Below are positions 8,077-17,941 of a stretch of 44,403 bases of DNA, one piece after another. The DNA is taken from NCBI RefSeq assembly GCF_903853455.1, contig NZ_CAINTR010000206.1, positions 1 to 44,403 on the forward strand, read 5' to 3'. How positions within the stretch are numbered: position 1 is the first letter of the stretch; each line of letters starts with the position of its first letter. This stretch comes from an uncultured Magnetospirillum sp. GTDB lineage: Bacteria > Pseudomonadota > Alphaproteobacteria > Rhodospirillales > Magnetospirillaceae. The position numbers and the translations under genes are program-made. The notes beneath the pieces were generated by a model. It searched no databases. It was not told where the DNA came from and was given only the letters and a program-made list of their open reading frames with translations.

Positions 8077-8577
8077 TCAGGCGGTACCGGCTGCGTCCTG
8101 GGTCAGGTCGGGCTTGGCCTGGGGCGGGGCGATCTGCGCCGGTTCGGCCGCGCCGTTGCCCTTGTTGGCGGGCAGTTGCTCCAGCGCCTTGACGCCGCCG
8201 CGACGGATCAGGCGGCCTTCCATGGAGGCGCCGACCTCGATCTCCAGGCTGTCCTGGGTGACGTCGCCGGTCACCCGTCCCGACTTGGTGATCAGGACGG
8301 TCGAGGCGTTGATCTTGCCGGTCAGTTCGCCGTGCACCTGCACGACCTCGGCGGTGACCTCGCCGGTGATGCGGCCGCCCTCGCCCACCAACAGGCGCTG
8401 GCACGAGATATCGCCTTCCACCTGGCCGTCGATCTGCATCTCGCCCTGGGTGATGATGTTGCCGACGATCTTGACGTCCGGCCCAATCACCGACAGCGGA
8501 AGCCCCGACGAATGACGGGAGGCGTTGTGGGCCGCCGCGGAAACCGCGCCGAAGGCCTTACCAAGCTTTGGGAGCAT
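8077..8577 (-). CDS. Bactofilin
   Basis: A 166-residue protein with a central bactofilin (DUF583) domain, roughly residues 30-130, showing the expected run of short beta-helix repeats rich in G-D/E-I-x-G patterns. The N- and C-terminal tails are Pro/Ala rich and probably disordered. Bactofilins polymerise without nucleotide at the membrane and position cell-wall enzymes. ATG 8577 is preferred because AGGTGAAG lies just upstream; a GTG at 8583 is also possible. The start overlaps the end of the M23 peptidase gene by 20 bases, and that pairing is widespread in proteobacteria. CorA follows 2 bases after the stop. Confidence 0.92.
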   Translation of the reverse strand: MLPKLGKAFGAVSAAAHNASRHSSGLPLSVIGPDVKIVGNIITQGEMQIDGQVEGDISCQRLLVGEGGRITGEVTAEVVQVHGELTGKINASTVLITKSGRVTGDVTQDSLEIEVGASMEGRLIRRGGVKALEQLPANKGNGAAEPAQIAPPQAKPDLTQDAAGTA

Positions 8578-9766
8578 CTTCACCTGCCGCGATGAACTTG
8601 AGGGGGTCCTTGGGCGTGTCCGACAACCGAACCTCGTAATGCAGATGAGGCCCGGTGGACCGCCCGGTGTTCCCCAGCATACCGATCACGGTGGCGCGAG
8701 TCACCCTCTGGCCTTCCTTGACCTTGATTCGCGACAGATGGGCGTAGCGGGTGGAAACGCCGCCGCCATGGTCGATCTCGATGGTCAGCCCGTAGCCGTC
8801 GCGGGGACCGGCGGATTCGACCACGCCCTCGCCGGTGGCGTAGACCGAGCTGCCGAATGGCGCTCCCAGATCGACGCCTTCATGGATGCCGGCCCGGTGG
8901 TTGAGCGGATCGCTGCGCCCCCCGAAGCCGGAATTGACCTCGTAATCCACGCGCAGCGGTTCGCCCAGCGGCATCTTCTGCATCACCGCCTTGATCCCGC
9001 TCCAGTGATCGAGCCGATCCATCAGGCTGGAAAGGCCGGTGTCGCCGGACGCGGAGGCCACCACCGGAATGAACGGGCCGCCCCGGCCGCCGCCGTCGCG
9101 CTGCTGACGGTCGAACAGCTGGCGCGCGTCGATCCCCAGCCGCGACAGCATCTTCTCGGCGTCGAAGATCCGCGACGAGGCGGCATCGTCGGTGTTCTGC
9201 ACCGCCTGGGCATAGGCCAGCTTGAGCCGCTCCAGCGAACCTTCCAGCCGCCGCACCTGCTCGCGCACGGCGCGGGCCTCGTCGCTGGCGGGCTGGCCGT
9301 CCTCGTTCCAGGCGGGCTCGGCGCCGACGCGCGACCGGGCCGCCGCGAGCACCGGCTTGCCGGCCGGATGGTCCTTGGCCAGCGCGGCGTTGGATTCGGC
9401 CAGAACCAGCAGATTGGTGTGGACCAGATCCACCTCGTGGGCGATGTCGGCGACCATCTTCTGCGACGAGGCCAAGCGATACTGGGCGGCGCGGGTGGCG
9501 GCCATCATCTCTTCCAGACGACGTTCCTTGGCGGCGATTTCGTCGGGCTGACGGGTCAGCAGGGTGGACACGGTGCCGGCCCAGATGGCGATGACGCACA
9601 TCCCGGCGATGATCGCCAGCTGACGCTTGCGGGTAAAGCGGAACTGCTCCGCCGTGCCATCGGGACGACGAATGAAGACCTGCCATTCAGGAATCATCCA
9701 CGAAACCGCACGCCCCAGGGCCTTGATCCGTTTACCGGTTACCGGAATCGCTCGCTCGTCCGCCAC
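8558..9766 (-). CDS. M23 (LytM-type) zinc metallopeptidase
   Basis: About 402 residues: a cytoplasmic N-terminal segment, one membrane anchor (RQLAIIAGMCVIAIWAGTV), a periplasmic coiled-coil region and a C-terminal Peptidase_M23 domain. The zinc ligands are visible: HEGVD (His295, Asp299) and HLHYE (His374, catalytic, and His376). It is therefore predicted to be an active peptidoglycan endopeptidase rather than a degenerate LytM activator. GTG 9766 is chosen because GGAGG precedes it; the frame extends to another GTG at 9832 with a poorer context. It overlaps bactofilin, its probable partner in localised wall cutting. Confidence 0.9.
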   Translation of the reverse strand: MADERAIPVTGKRIKALGRAVSWMIPEWQVFIRRPDGTAEQFRFTRKRQLAIIAGMCVIAIWAGTVSTLLTRQPDEIAAKERRLEEMMAATRAAQYRLASSQKMVADIAHEVDLVHTNLLVLAESNAALAKDHPAGKPVLAAARSRVGAEPAWNEDGQPASDEARAVREQVRRLEGSLERLKLAYAQAVQNTDDAASSRIFDAEKMLSRLGIDARQLFDRQQRDGGGRGGPFIPVVASASGDTGLSSLMDRLDHWSGIKAVMQKMPLGEPLRVDYEVNSGFGGRSDPLNHRAGIHEGVDLGAPFGSSVYATGEGVVESAGPRDGYGLTIEIDHGGGVSTRYAHLSRIKVKEGQRVTRATVIGMLGNTGRSTGPHLHYEVRLSDTPKDPLKFIAAGEDAPKAW

Positions 9767-9917
9767 TGTCCTCCGTCCCCCCTCCGTTTCGGATGACCTG
9801 CTGCCTTCTTTGGGCGGGTGCAGTTTATCCACCCGACCCGCGTTAACCTATAGGTAAGAACTCCTTACATCAGCAAATCCGATATTCCAAATCGAATCGG
9901 CCGATGACGGGGAAATG

Positions 9918-11978
9918 TCATCGTTTCCCCTCGATCCGCCACGCCGCCAGAAGTCCCCCCAGGCCCAGCAGCAGGAACGCCAGGGCCGGCAACAGGGGAA
10001 TTTCACGAACACCCTCGACCACATGGTCGCCGCGCTCCACCAGTCCGATCCAACCGCGCCCGGCATCGGGTCCGACACCGGGACCGACGCGGCGCAACTC
10101 CGGCACGCCGCCTTTCGCCAACCACGACAGGCCGCCATGGGTGGCGGCGGCGACCGGAGCCAGCCGGTCGGGGCTGGCGGTCAGTTCGGCCAGTTCCAGG
10201 GGAGCTGGCGAGCCGGCGGCGGCGATGGCGGTCAGCCCGCTGTCGTCGGCCACCCGCCACAGCCCCGGCTCCGCCGCCGGCAGCAGGCCGATGGCGCTGC
10301 CGTCGCCCTGATCCGCCAGCGCCAGCGTCCGGGCGGTGCCGTCGGGGGCGGTGACCGTGACCGAGGCGAAGCCTTGCTCCAGGCTGCGGCGGGTGACGGT
10401 CAGGCGTCCGGCGGCGATCTCGGCCTTCAGCGCGTGCTCCTCCAGGTCCGGCTCCTTCATCAGCCAGTGGGCGAGACGGCGCAGCAATTCGCCGTGGGGG
10501 CCACCGCCCTCCCAGCCCCGCGCCCACAGCCAGATGGTGTCGGACAGCACCATGGCGACGCGCCCCTCCCCCACCCGGTCCAGCACCACCAGCGGCCGCG
10601 CTTCCGGCCCGGCCATGACGGTGGTGCCGCGCGGCGGGCTCACCTCGATCAGGCGCATCCAGTCGCCCCACGGGGCGTCGCCCGGCTTCGAGCCCGGCAG
10701 GCCGGCGGTGACCGGATGGCGCCGCCCGATCTCGGTGACGGAAGGACGGAAGGCGGCGGCGACCTGACCGCCGGTGGGTTTGGCCGGCAGCACCTCGGCC
10801 AGGGCGGAATCGGCGATGCCGCCGGCCTCGGCGAATTCCGGCCCCACCGCCACCAGCAAGGCGCCGCCATGCCGTACATATTCGGCCAGATTGCGGTAAT
10901 AGGCCGCCGCCAGCACGCCCCGGCGGCGATAGCGGTCGAAGATCACCAGATCGAAGTCGGCCAGCTTCTCCTCGAACAGCTCGCGCACGGGAAAGCTGAT
11001 CAGCGACAATTCACGAATGGGGGTGCGGTCGTCCTTTTCCGGCGGCCGCAGGATGGTGAAATGGACCAGGTCCACCGCCGGATCGGCCCGCAGCAGGTTG
11101 CGCCATGTGCGCTCGCCGGCATGGGGCTCGCCCGAGATCAGCAGCACCTTGAGGCGGTCGCGCACCCCCGAAATGGCGACGGCGGTGCGGTTGTTCAGCA
11201 GCGACAGCTCGGACGCGCCGGGCTCGACCTCCAGCTCGACCACGTTCTGGCCGGCATGGCGGATGGGAACCTCCAGGGTGGCGGGACGATTGAGCGGCAC
11301 GCTCATCACCGCATAGGGCTGGCCGTCGACGCGGACCGCCACCATGGCCTCGCCGGTCGCCCCCGGATCCTCCACCGAAAAGCCGAAGGTGGCGCTGCGC
11401 CCGACCAGGCCGAAGCCGGGATTCTGACCGGCAACCAGCCGCCGGTCGCGCTCGCCCGGCGCCCCGGTCAGCAGCACATGCACCGGCGCCCCCAGCGAGC
11501 GCCCGAGATCGGCCGGCACGTCGTGGACGCGGCCGTCGGTGATCATCACCACCCCGGCCAGCCGGCGGCGCGGCACATCGGCCAGGGCACGCTCGACCAC
11601 CGCGAACAGGCGGGTGCCCTCGTCCTGGCCGGGAGGGCTGGTCACCCGCTCGACCCGCACTTCCAGATTGGCCAGCCGGCCGAGGCGGGTGCGCAGCTCG
11701 GCCAGGGCGGCCTCGGTCTGGGCCGGGCGGTCGCCGATGGCTTGCGACAGGGTCTGGTCCACCACCACCAGGGCGATGTCGGGCAGCGGCGTTTGCCGCT
11801 CGGCGATCAGGCGGGGATTGGCCAGCGCCACCGCGATGACGCCCATCACCAACAGCCGCAGCCAGCCGGCCCGGCCGCCGCGCGCGATCCCCAGCCCGCC
11901 CACCGCCAGGGCCAGCAGAACCAGCCCGGCCAGCACCGGCCAGGGGATCAGGGGAGCGAAGGTCAGGGAAGATGTCAT
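9918..11978 (-). CDS. Membrane protein with VWA-like and glutamine-amidotransferase-like regions
   Basis: A 686-residue protein. Two N-terminal membrane helices (residues about 10-45) are followed by a VWA-like region (DIALVVVDQTLSQ ... VMITDGRVHD). A class I glutamine-amidotransferase-like fold follows (KVLLISGEPHAGE ... FDLVIFDRYRRRG ... VRHGGALLVAVG) without an obvious catalytic cysteine triad. A C-terminal membrane helix (LPALAFLLLGLGGLLAAW) ends the protein. Such proteins regularly accompany MoxR, DUF58 and BatA/DUF4159 genes in alphaproteobacteria; their biochemical role is not established. ATG 11978 is the first codon that gives a hydrophobic start. The frame continues upstream into repeat DNA that is not coding. 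No ribosome binding site is evident, perhaps because the repeat displaced the native leader. Confidence 0.8.
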   Translation of the reverse strand: MTSSLTFAPLIPWPVLAGLVLLALAVGGLGIARGGRAGWLRLLVMGVIAVALANPRLIAERQTPLPDIALVVVDQTLSQAIGDRPAQTEAALAELRTRLGRLANLEVRVERVTSPPGQDEGTRLFAVVERALADVPRRRLAGVVMITDGRVHDVPADLGRSLGAPVHVLLTGAPGERDRRLVAGQNPGFGLVGRSATFGFSVEDPGATGEAMVAVRVDGQPYAVMSVPLNRPATLEVPIRHAGQNVVELEVEPGASELSLLNNRTAVAISGVRDRLKVLLISGEPHAGERTWRNLLRADPAVDLVHFTILRPPEKDDRTPIRELSLISFPVRELFEEKLADFDLVIFDRYRRRGVLAAAYYRNLAEYVRHGGALLVAVGPEFAEAGGIADSALAEVLPAKPTGGQVAAAFRPSVTEIGRRHPVTAGLPGSKPGDAPWGDWMRLIEVSPPRGTTVMAGPEARPLVVLDRVGEGRVAMVLSDTIWLWARGWEGGGPHGELLRRLAHWLMKEPDLEEHALKAEIAAGRLTVTRRSLEQGFASVTVTAPDGTARTLALADQGDGSAIGLLPAAEPGLWRVADDSGLTAIAAAGSPAPLELAELTASPDRLAPVAAATHGGLSWLAKGGVPELRRVGPGVGPDAGRGWIGLVERGDHVVEGVREIPLLPALAFLLLGLGGLLAAWRIEGKR

Positions 11979-11998
11979 TGTGGATTGTCCACGGAATG

Positions 11999-12194
11999 CC
12001 CCTCTCCCGTCCCACGGGAGAGGGGGCCGAGCGCAAGCGAGGCGGGTGAGCGCGCGCGCGCGCCGGCTTCGCCGGCAAACATATGGTCGCACGCCTGCGC
12101 GTGCAGCGCGCCATCCGACTCCTTCGCTGGCGCGAGGCCCGCGCTGCCGCGCGAGCCGCCCTCACCCCGCCCCTCTCCCGCAAGCGGGAGAGGG
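11999..12194. repeat. MITE-like intergenic element with hairpin ends
   Basis: Two strong palindromes bound this element. The left stem is CCCCTCTCCCGT/ACGGGAGAGGGG (11999-12025) and the right is CCCTCTCCCGC/GCGGGAGAGGG (12171-12194). GGCGGGTGAG (12041-12050) and CTCACCCCGCC (12161-12171) are also inverted with respect to each other. Inside lie an alternating GC tract and a CCGGC-TTC-GCCGG hairpin. It resembles widespread proteobacterial intergenic palindromic elements. It separates two genes of the MoxR/BatA cluster and is presumably transcribed with them. Confidence 0.65.
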
Positions 12195-12225
12195 AGAGAA
12201 AGGCCACTCTGGCTGCAAGTTTGGC

Positions 12226-14916
12226 TCATCGCCCCAGCCGCTCCATGATGGCGGGCAGGTGGACCTGATCCGCCTTGTAATTGCCGGTCAGGGCGTACAT
12301 CACCAGATTGACCCCGAAGCGATAGGCCATCTCGCGCTGACGCTCGCCGCCCGGCACCACCGCGTGCAGCGGCCGGCCGCGCTCGTCCACCGCCCAGGCC
12401 CCCACCCAGTCGTTGCCGCCCAGCACCACCGGCGAGACCCCGTCATTGCCGGCCGACGCCCCCGGCGGCTCGATCCACACCGTGGTGCCGTCCCAGCGGC
12501 CCGGCGCCTCCTTCAGCAGGTAGAAGGCGCGGTTGAGCACATGGTCGGGCGCCAGCGGCATCAGCGGCGGTAGCGCCAGCCCCTGGACCAGGGCACGCAG
12601 GCGGTTGAGCTCGGCGGTGTCGGGACCGGCGGCGGGCTGGCCCTCGTCGGCGGTGTCGAACACGATCAGCCCGCCATGGGCCATGTAGGCGTTGAGCTTG
12701 TCGACAGCGGCGGGCGACAGCGGACGCTGATTGGGGCTGATCCGCCAATACAGCAGCGGGAAGAACACCACCGGATCGCGGTCCAGGTCCACCGCCATGG
12801 GCTCGGCCAGATTGGCGGTGGAGCGCATGGCGATGACCTCCGACAACCCTTTCAGCCCGGCGAGGCAATCGCGGTCGATGGCGGCGTCGAAGGTCTTGAT
12901 GCAGGCCAGCCGGGTCGCCAGCGCCGCGTCCAGCGCATTCTCGTCCGCCCGGGCCGGCACCGCCGCCAGCAGCACCAGCAACGCCAACGGCACCGCCCGC
13001 CGCAGCACGCCGCGCAGCCACAAGGTCGCCACCCCGTCGGCCAGGACCAGCAGCAGGGCGAGGACCAACAGGGCCGGCCCCAGATCGACCTCGCTCCGGC
13101 GGCCCTCCAACCCGATGACGGTGACGCCGGGCGGCGGTTCCAGCGGTCGGGGCGGCTCCAGCCGAGGCGCCAGATTGAAGGCGACCCGCCCGTCGGCGGG
13201 TCCGTAGAGGCCGGGCGGATGGCGCGGCCCCGGCGAGGCATCCTGGGTCAGGGGAGCGACGGCGCCGCCGGGGGCGACGAGGCGGCCGAACCCGTCCAGC
13301 ACCTCCGCCGGCGACAACGACGCAGCCACCGCCGGCACGCCGGTTCCCTGGGACAGCGCCACCAGCCGGCGCAGCATGTCGACGAACAAGCCCGACAGCG
13401 CCAGATTGCTCCATTCGGCGTCGGCGCCGGTATGGACCAGCACCACCCAGCCTTTGCCCAGCCGCCGGGCGGTGACCAGCGGCGTGCCGTCGGCCAGCGA
13501 GGCCCAGCTGTGGGACGCCAGATCAAGGCCGGGTTCGGCCAGAACCTGGGCCTTGACCTCGACCTCGGCCGGCGGGCTAAGGCCAAGGAAGGGGCTGCCG
13601 TCCGCGAACGGCGCCAGCGCCATGGGCGTGGTCCACGACATCACGCCGCCCATGGCGCGGCCGCCGTCGCGCAAGGGAACCGGCAGCAGCGGGTCTCCTC
13701 CCCCTGCCCCGGTCGCCGCCTGGGCCAGCAGCGGCCCGGCGAAGCGCACCAGCACATGGCCCTGCTCGACCAGCGCCGTCAGACGGTCGGCCGTGGCGCC
13801 GGGACTTAAAGGCAGGTCGGCCAGGATCAACACGCTGGGCGCGTCGTCACCCAGCAGCTCGCTCAACTCGCCGCGCCGCAGATCGGCATAGGGGGTCAGC
13901 GCCCGCTCCACGTAGTAAAGCCGGTCGAGCAGCGGCGCGCCGCCGGCCCGGTCGCCGCCGGCCAGTCCCACCGAGCGCCGCCGCCAGCGCTCGTCCAGCA
14001 GCACCACCGAACCGGCTCCCCGCTCGCCCTCCAGGTCCAGCCGCGCCAGCCGGTTGCGCAGCTCCACCGGCAGAATCAAGGACACCGTCGCCGAGGACTG
14101 GCCCGCCTCGAAACCGGCCTCCTCGCGCGCCAGCACGGTTCCGGCGGCGTCGAGGCCGCGCACAACAACCGGCTCCGACCCGTCGCCTGCCAGCCGCCGG
14201 ACGGTGACCGCCAGGCGGTCGGGCGGCGAATCCTCGGCCGGCGGCAGCAATTGCCGCCCGCTGCGGCCACTGACCAGCTCCAGCCCGCCGCCGAGGGATT
14301 GCAGCGCCCGCGCCAGATCACCGGCGCCGGCACCGCCCAGCCCGTCGCTCAGCCACACCACCCGCGCCACCGTGAGACCGGGCAGCGCCTTGACCGCCGC
14401 CAGCGCGGCGCGGCGGTCGGTGGGCCACGACTTGGGTTCCAGCCCGCTCAGGCCGGCGCGCGCCTCGGCGGCCGGCATCAGCCGGGGAACGGCGAGCGGC
14501 CCGCCATCGGCCGGCGGCGCGGTCCCCAGCAGCAGCACCGGCCGGGCCTCCCGCTCGGCTCCCGCCAGCATTGTGTCGAGGAAGGCTTGGCGCGCCGGCC
14601 AGTCGCGGGCGGCGGCCCAGCCGTCGTCCACCACCACGATCAGCGCGCCGTCGGCGCGGCTGCGCGGCTTGGCCGGGTCCAGCAGCGGCCGCGCCGCCGC
14701 CAGGATCAGCGCCGCCATCAGGACCAGGCGCAGGGCCAGCAGCCAGGGCGGCGTGCTGGCGGCGCTCTCTTCCCGCCGCTCCAGCCCCAGCAGCAGCCGG
14801 ATGGCGGGAAAGCGCACCAGCACCGGCTCGGGCGGCGTCACCTTCAACAGCCGCCACAACAGCGGCAGCAACGCCAGCAGCCCCAGCGCCCACGGCGCGG
14901 CGAAGGCGAGACTCAT
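12226..14916 (-). CDS. BatA-like / DUF4159 membrane protein
   Basis: An 896-residue protein. The N-terminal BatA (aerotolerance regulator) module has two membrane helices and the motif TPPEPVLVRFPAIRLLLGLE (about residues 26-45). A VWA-like region beginning GALIVVVDDGWAAARD follows. Mid-protein hydrophobic stretches (LALLLVLADGVATLW and VPLALLVLLAAVPARA) lead into a C-terminal DUF4159 domain (YWRISPNQRPLS ... YMAHGGLIVFDTADEG), probably periplasmic. ATG 14916 has GAGGGG at good spacing. Upstream in-frame sequence is a 96-bp tandem repeat and not part of the protein. It belongs to the MoxR-DUF58-BatA cluster, thought to act in envelope-protein quality control or maturation. Confidence 0.88.
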   Translation of the reverse strand: MSLAFAAPWALGLLALLPLLWRLLKVTPPEPVLVRFPAIRLLLGLERREESAASTPPWLLALRLVLMAALILAAARPLLDPAKPRSRADGALIVVVDDGWAAARDWPARQAFLDTMLAGAEREARPVLLLGTAPPADGGPLAVPRLMPAAEARAGLSGLEPKSWPTDRRAALAAVKALPGLTVARVVWLSDGLGGAGAGDLARALQSLGGGLELVSGRSGRQLLPPAEDSPPDRLAVTVRRLAGDGSEPVVVRGLDAAGTVLAREEAGFEAGQSSATVSLILPVELRNRLARLDLEGERGAGSVVLLDERWRRRSVGLAGGDRAGGAPLLDRLYYVERALTPYADLRRGELSELLGDDAPSVLILADLPLSPGATADRLTALVEQGHVLVRFAGPLLAQAATGAGGGDPLLPVPLRDGGRAMGGVMSWTTPMALAPFADGSPFLGLSPPAEVEVKAQVLAEPGLDLASHSWASLADGTPLVTARRLGKGWVVLVHTGADAEWSNLALSGLFVDMLRRLVALSQGTGVPAVAASLSPAEVLDGFGRLVAPGGAVAPLTQDASPGPRHPPGLYGPADGRVAFNLAPRLEPPRPLEPPPGVTVIGLEGRRSEVDLGPALLVLALLLVLADGVATLWLRGVLRRAVPLALLVLLAAVPARADENALDAALATRLACIKTFDAAIDRDCLAGLKGLSEVIAMRSTANLAEPMAVDLDRDPVVFFPLLYWRISPNQRPLSPAAVDKLNAYMAHGGLIVFDTADEGQPAAGPDTAELNRLRALVQGLALPPLMPLAPDHVLNRAFYLLKEAPGRWDGTTVWIEPPGASAGNDGVSPVVLGGNDWVGAWAVDERGRPLHAVVPGGERQREMAYRFGVNLVMYALTGNYKADQVHLPAIMERLGR

Positions 14917-14921
14917 ATCAT

Positions 14922-15136
14922 GCCCCTCAGTCGCCGGGCGGCGAACTCCGTTCGCCTTGGCTTCCGCGCCACAAGGCGCGCCGGCCCTTGGCCGCAACTC
15001 CCTTCGGTCGGTTTGCAGCCCCTCAGGCGCCGGGCGGCGAACTCCGTTCGCCTTGGCTTCCGCGCCACAAGGCGCGCCGGCCCTTGGCCGCAACTCCCTT
15101 CGGTCGGTTTGCAGCCCCTCAAGCGCCGGGCGGCGA
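14922..15136. repeat. 96-bp tandem direct repeat, just over two copies
   Basis: The landmark GGCGGCGA recurs with an exact 96-base period (GCGA at 14941, 15037 and 15133), and the first two full copies are almost identical. Because 96 is a multiple of three, the minus strand reads through as a 32-residue repeat containing LQTDRRELRPRAGAPCGAEA. There is no independent sign that it is translated. The short period, lack of spacers and location upstream of the BatA-like gene argue against CRISPR. Confidence 0.85.
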
Positions 15137-15152
15137 ACGAGATATTTTCCCT

Positions 15153-15257
15153 CGTCACCCCCGCGAAAGCGGGGGTCCATGCCGGGACGGGCACAAGCGC
15201 CGAATGGGAGGGATTATATTGGCGGCGCCATGGATTCCCGCCTTCGCGGGAATGACG
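15153..15257. repeat. Inverted pair of REP-type palindromes (BIME-like)
   Basis: CGTCACCCCCGCGAAAGCGGGGG (from 15153) and ATTCCCGCCTTCGCGGGAAT followed by GACG (from 15234) are two versions of the same palindrome in opposite orientation, about 50 bases apart. The CGTCA...CCATG and CATGGA...TGACG ends are complementary. This is the common proteobacterial REP family. With the adjacent 96-bp repeat it fills the whole gap between the DUF58 and BatA-like genes. Confidence 0.75.
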
Positions 15258-15268
15258 AAGGCGAGCCA

Positions 15269-16120
15269 TCATGACCGCCGCTCCGCCATCTGGCCGTACA
15301 GCGCCAGCAGGGCATGCTGCGGCGGCTGGTCGGTGCGGTGGGTGGCGAAGCTCCAGCCGACGGAGCGCGCCAGGGCGGCCAGCCCGTCGCGATGGTCGGC
15401 CAGCCGCTGGACATAGGGCGCGCGCAGGTCCTCGGCGCGGCGCGCCAGCAATTCGCCCTCGCCCTCCAGCCCCAGGAAGCGGACCCGGCCCTCGTAGGGC
15501 AGGCTCTCCTCGGCGGGATCCAGCACCTGGACCAGATGGCCCAGAACCCCGGCCGCGGCCAGCCGGCCGATCCGTCCGGCGCTTTCCTCCAACGGCATCA
15601 GGAAGTCACCCACCAGCACCACGGTGGCATGGCGAGGAAGGTGTTGGGTGTCGGTGTTTGAGTCCTCCCGCTCCCGTTCCAGCGCCGCCGCCAGCCGCTC
15701 CAGCGCCCCCGCTCCGGTGGTGGGCGGCAAGGCCCCCGACAGCAGCGCCACCCGCTCGCCGCCGCGCAACAACAGCGCCGCCAGGGCCAGAACCAGCAGC
15801 TCGGCGCGCTCGCGCTTGGCCGGCAGGTCGCGGCCGGAGCGCCAGTCCATGGAGGCCGAGCCGTCGCGCCACAGCCATACCGTCTGGGCCGCCGCCCATT
15901 CGCTCTCGCGCAGGAACAGATGGTCGGAGCGGGCCGATTGCCGCCAGTCGATGGCGCTGGCGGCGTCGCCCGGCTGGGAGTGGCGGAACTGCCAGAAGGT
16001 CTCGCCCGGCCCGGTGCGGCGGCGGCCATGGGCGCCCTGGGCCACCGTGGCGGCGATGCGCCGCGCCGCCACCAGCAGCGGCGGCAGCAGGGCCGCCAGA
16101 TGTTGGGCCTGGTGCGGCAT
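15269..16120 (-). CDS. DUF58 domain protein
   Basis: A 283-residue protein with the DUF58 signature: GPGETFWQFRHSQPGDAAS, then IDWRQSARSDHLFLRE, followed by a VWA-like portion (WLWRDGSASMDWRSG). No clear membrane helices, so it is probably cytoplasmic. DUF58 proteins are almost always encoded beside MoxR AAA+ ATPases and are presumed partners or substrates; no enzymatic activity is known. Its ATG lies 7 bases after the stop codon of the alpha/beta hydrolase gene, so the two are co-transcribed. Its stop is next to REP palindromes. Confidence 0.88.
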   Translation of the reverse strand: MPHQAQHLAALLPPLLVAARRIAATVAQGAHGRRRTGPGETFWQFRHSQPGDAASAIDWRQSARSDHLFLRESEWAAAQTVWLWRDGSASMDWRSGRDLPAKRERAELLVLALAALLLRGGERVALLSGALPPTTGAGALERLAAALEREREDSNTDTQHLPRHATVVLVGDFLMPLEESAGRIGRLAAAGVLGHLVQVLDPAEESLPYEGRVRFLGLEGEGELLARRAEDLRAPYVQRLADHRDGLAALARSVGWSFATHRTDQPPQHALLALYGQMAERRS

Positions 16121-16127
16121 CGCCTCT

Positions 16128-16907
16128 CTATTCGCTCGGCAAGGCGTTGAGCCACTGGACGATGGCGGCGGTGGAGGCCGCCGGGGCGCCCATATGGTCG
16201 CTGGCGACGTCGATGCGGTCCAATTGAACCGATGACGGCAGCCGGGGAGCCACCAGCCTGGCGAAGACCTCGGTGGCGGGATCGTCCGACGGCGCCACCC
16301 AGGCGATCCGGTTCACCTTGACGTTGGGGGCCGCCAGCGACATCGCTCCCGGCCCATCGGGGGCCGAGTAGGACAGATAGATGCTGGCCGGAATATGCTC
16401 CATCCGACTGCGTCCCCCGCTATTCAGATCCAGGAAGGAGCCGCTGTCGCCGCCCTGGCCGGCGGCGACCATCTCCCGCGCCGTCCTGACATTGCTTCCC
16501 ACCGTTTCCGCGTAATGCGGGGCTTCCGGGGTATGGGCCGGCGCCACCAGGACCAGCGCCGCCAGGGTGGAATCCAGGGTGGCGTAGTGCAGCGCCCCGT
16601 TGCCGCCCAGGCTGTGGCCGGCCACCACCACCCGGCGCATCCCCTTGGCCCGCAGGTCGGCGACCGCCTGGGCCACTTCGTCCATGGCGCCGTCATAGCT
16701 CTTGTCGTAGCCGCGATAGCCCGCCCACGGCATGGCCGGGCGCGTCACGGTGTAGCCGGCCGCTTCCAGCGCCTCGCCGATGGGCCGCACCGTGGAGGGG
16801 TCGCCCCATTTGCCGTGCAGCACCACCACGCCGGTGGTGGCGGGGTCCAGCGCCCAGGCGGCGGCACCGTTCAGCATCAGAGCCAGCACGAGACACAGCA
16901 GCCTCAT
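16128..16907 (-). CDS. Exported alpha/beta hydrolase
   Basis: A 259-residue protein with a signal peptide (MRLLCLVLALMLNGAAAWA) and an alpha/beta hydrolase fold. VVVLHGKWG forms the oxyanion region, AGHSLGG carries the nucleophilic serine, and SDHMG near the C-terminus gives the likely catalytic histidine. Substrate unknown; probably a periplasmic esterase or lipase-like enzyme. ATG 16907 is preceded by AGGAGG at ideal spacing. The frame continues upstream through moxR as an out-of-frame artefact. It sits 11 bases past the moxR stop and 7 bases before DUF58, which is unusual, since MoxR and DUF58 genes are normally adjacent. Confidence 0.82.
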   Translation of the reverse strand: MRLLCLVLALMLNGAAAWALDPATTGVVVLHGKWGDPSTVRPIGEALEAAGYTVTRPAMPWAGYRGYDKSYDGAMDEVAQAVADLRAKGMRRVVVAGHSLGGNGALHYATLDSTLAALVLVAPAHTPEAPHYAETVGSNVRTAREMVAAGQGGDSGSFLDLNSGGRSRMEHIPASIYLSYSAPDGPGAMSLAAPNVKVNRIAWVAPSDDPATEVFARLVAPRLPSSVQLDRIDVASDHMGAPAASTAAIVQWLNALPSE

Positions 16908-16918
16908 TTCCCGTCCTC

Positions 16919-17926
<1,008 letters not shown>

Positions 17927-17941
17927 GTGGGGACACCTGAA

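Noticed and set aside
8075-8404. Longer CorA N-terminus
   Set aside because: The frame is open upstream but runs through the bactofilin gene and reads as Arg/Gly/Pro-rich filler; the GTG at 8074 gives the normal CorA length.
14922-15136. CRISPR array
   Set aside because: The 96-base units are contiguous without unique spacers, there are barely more than two, and no cas genes are nearby.
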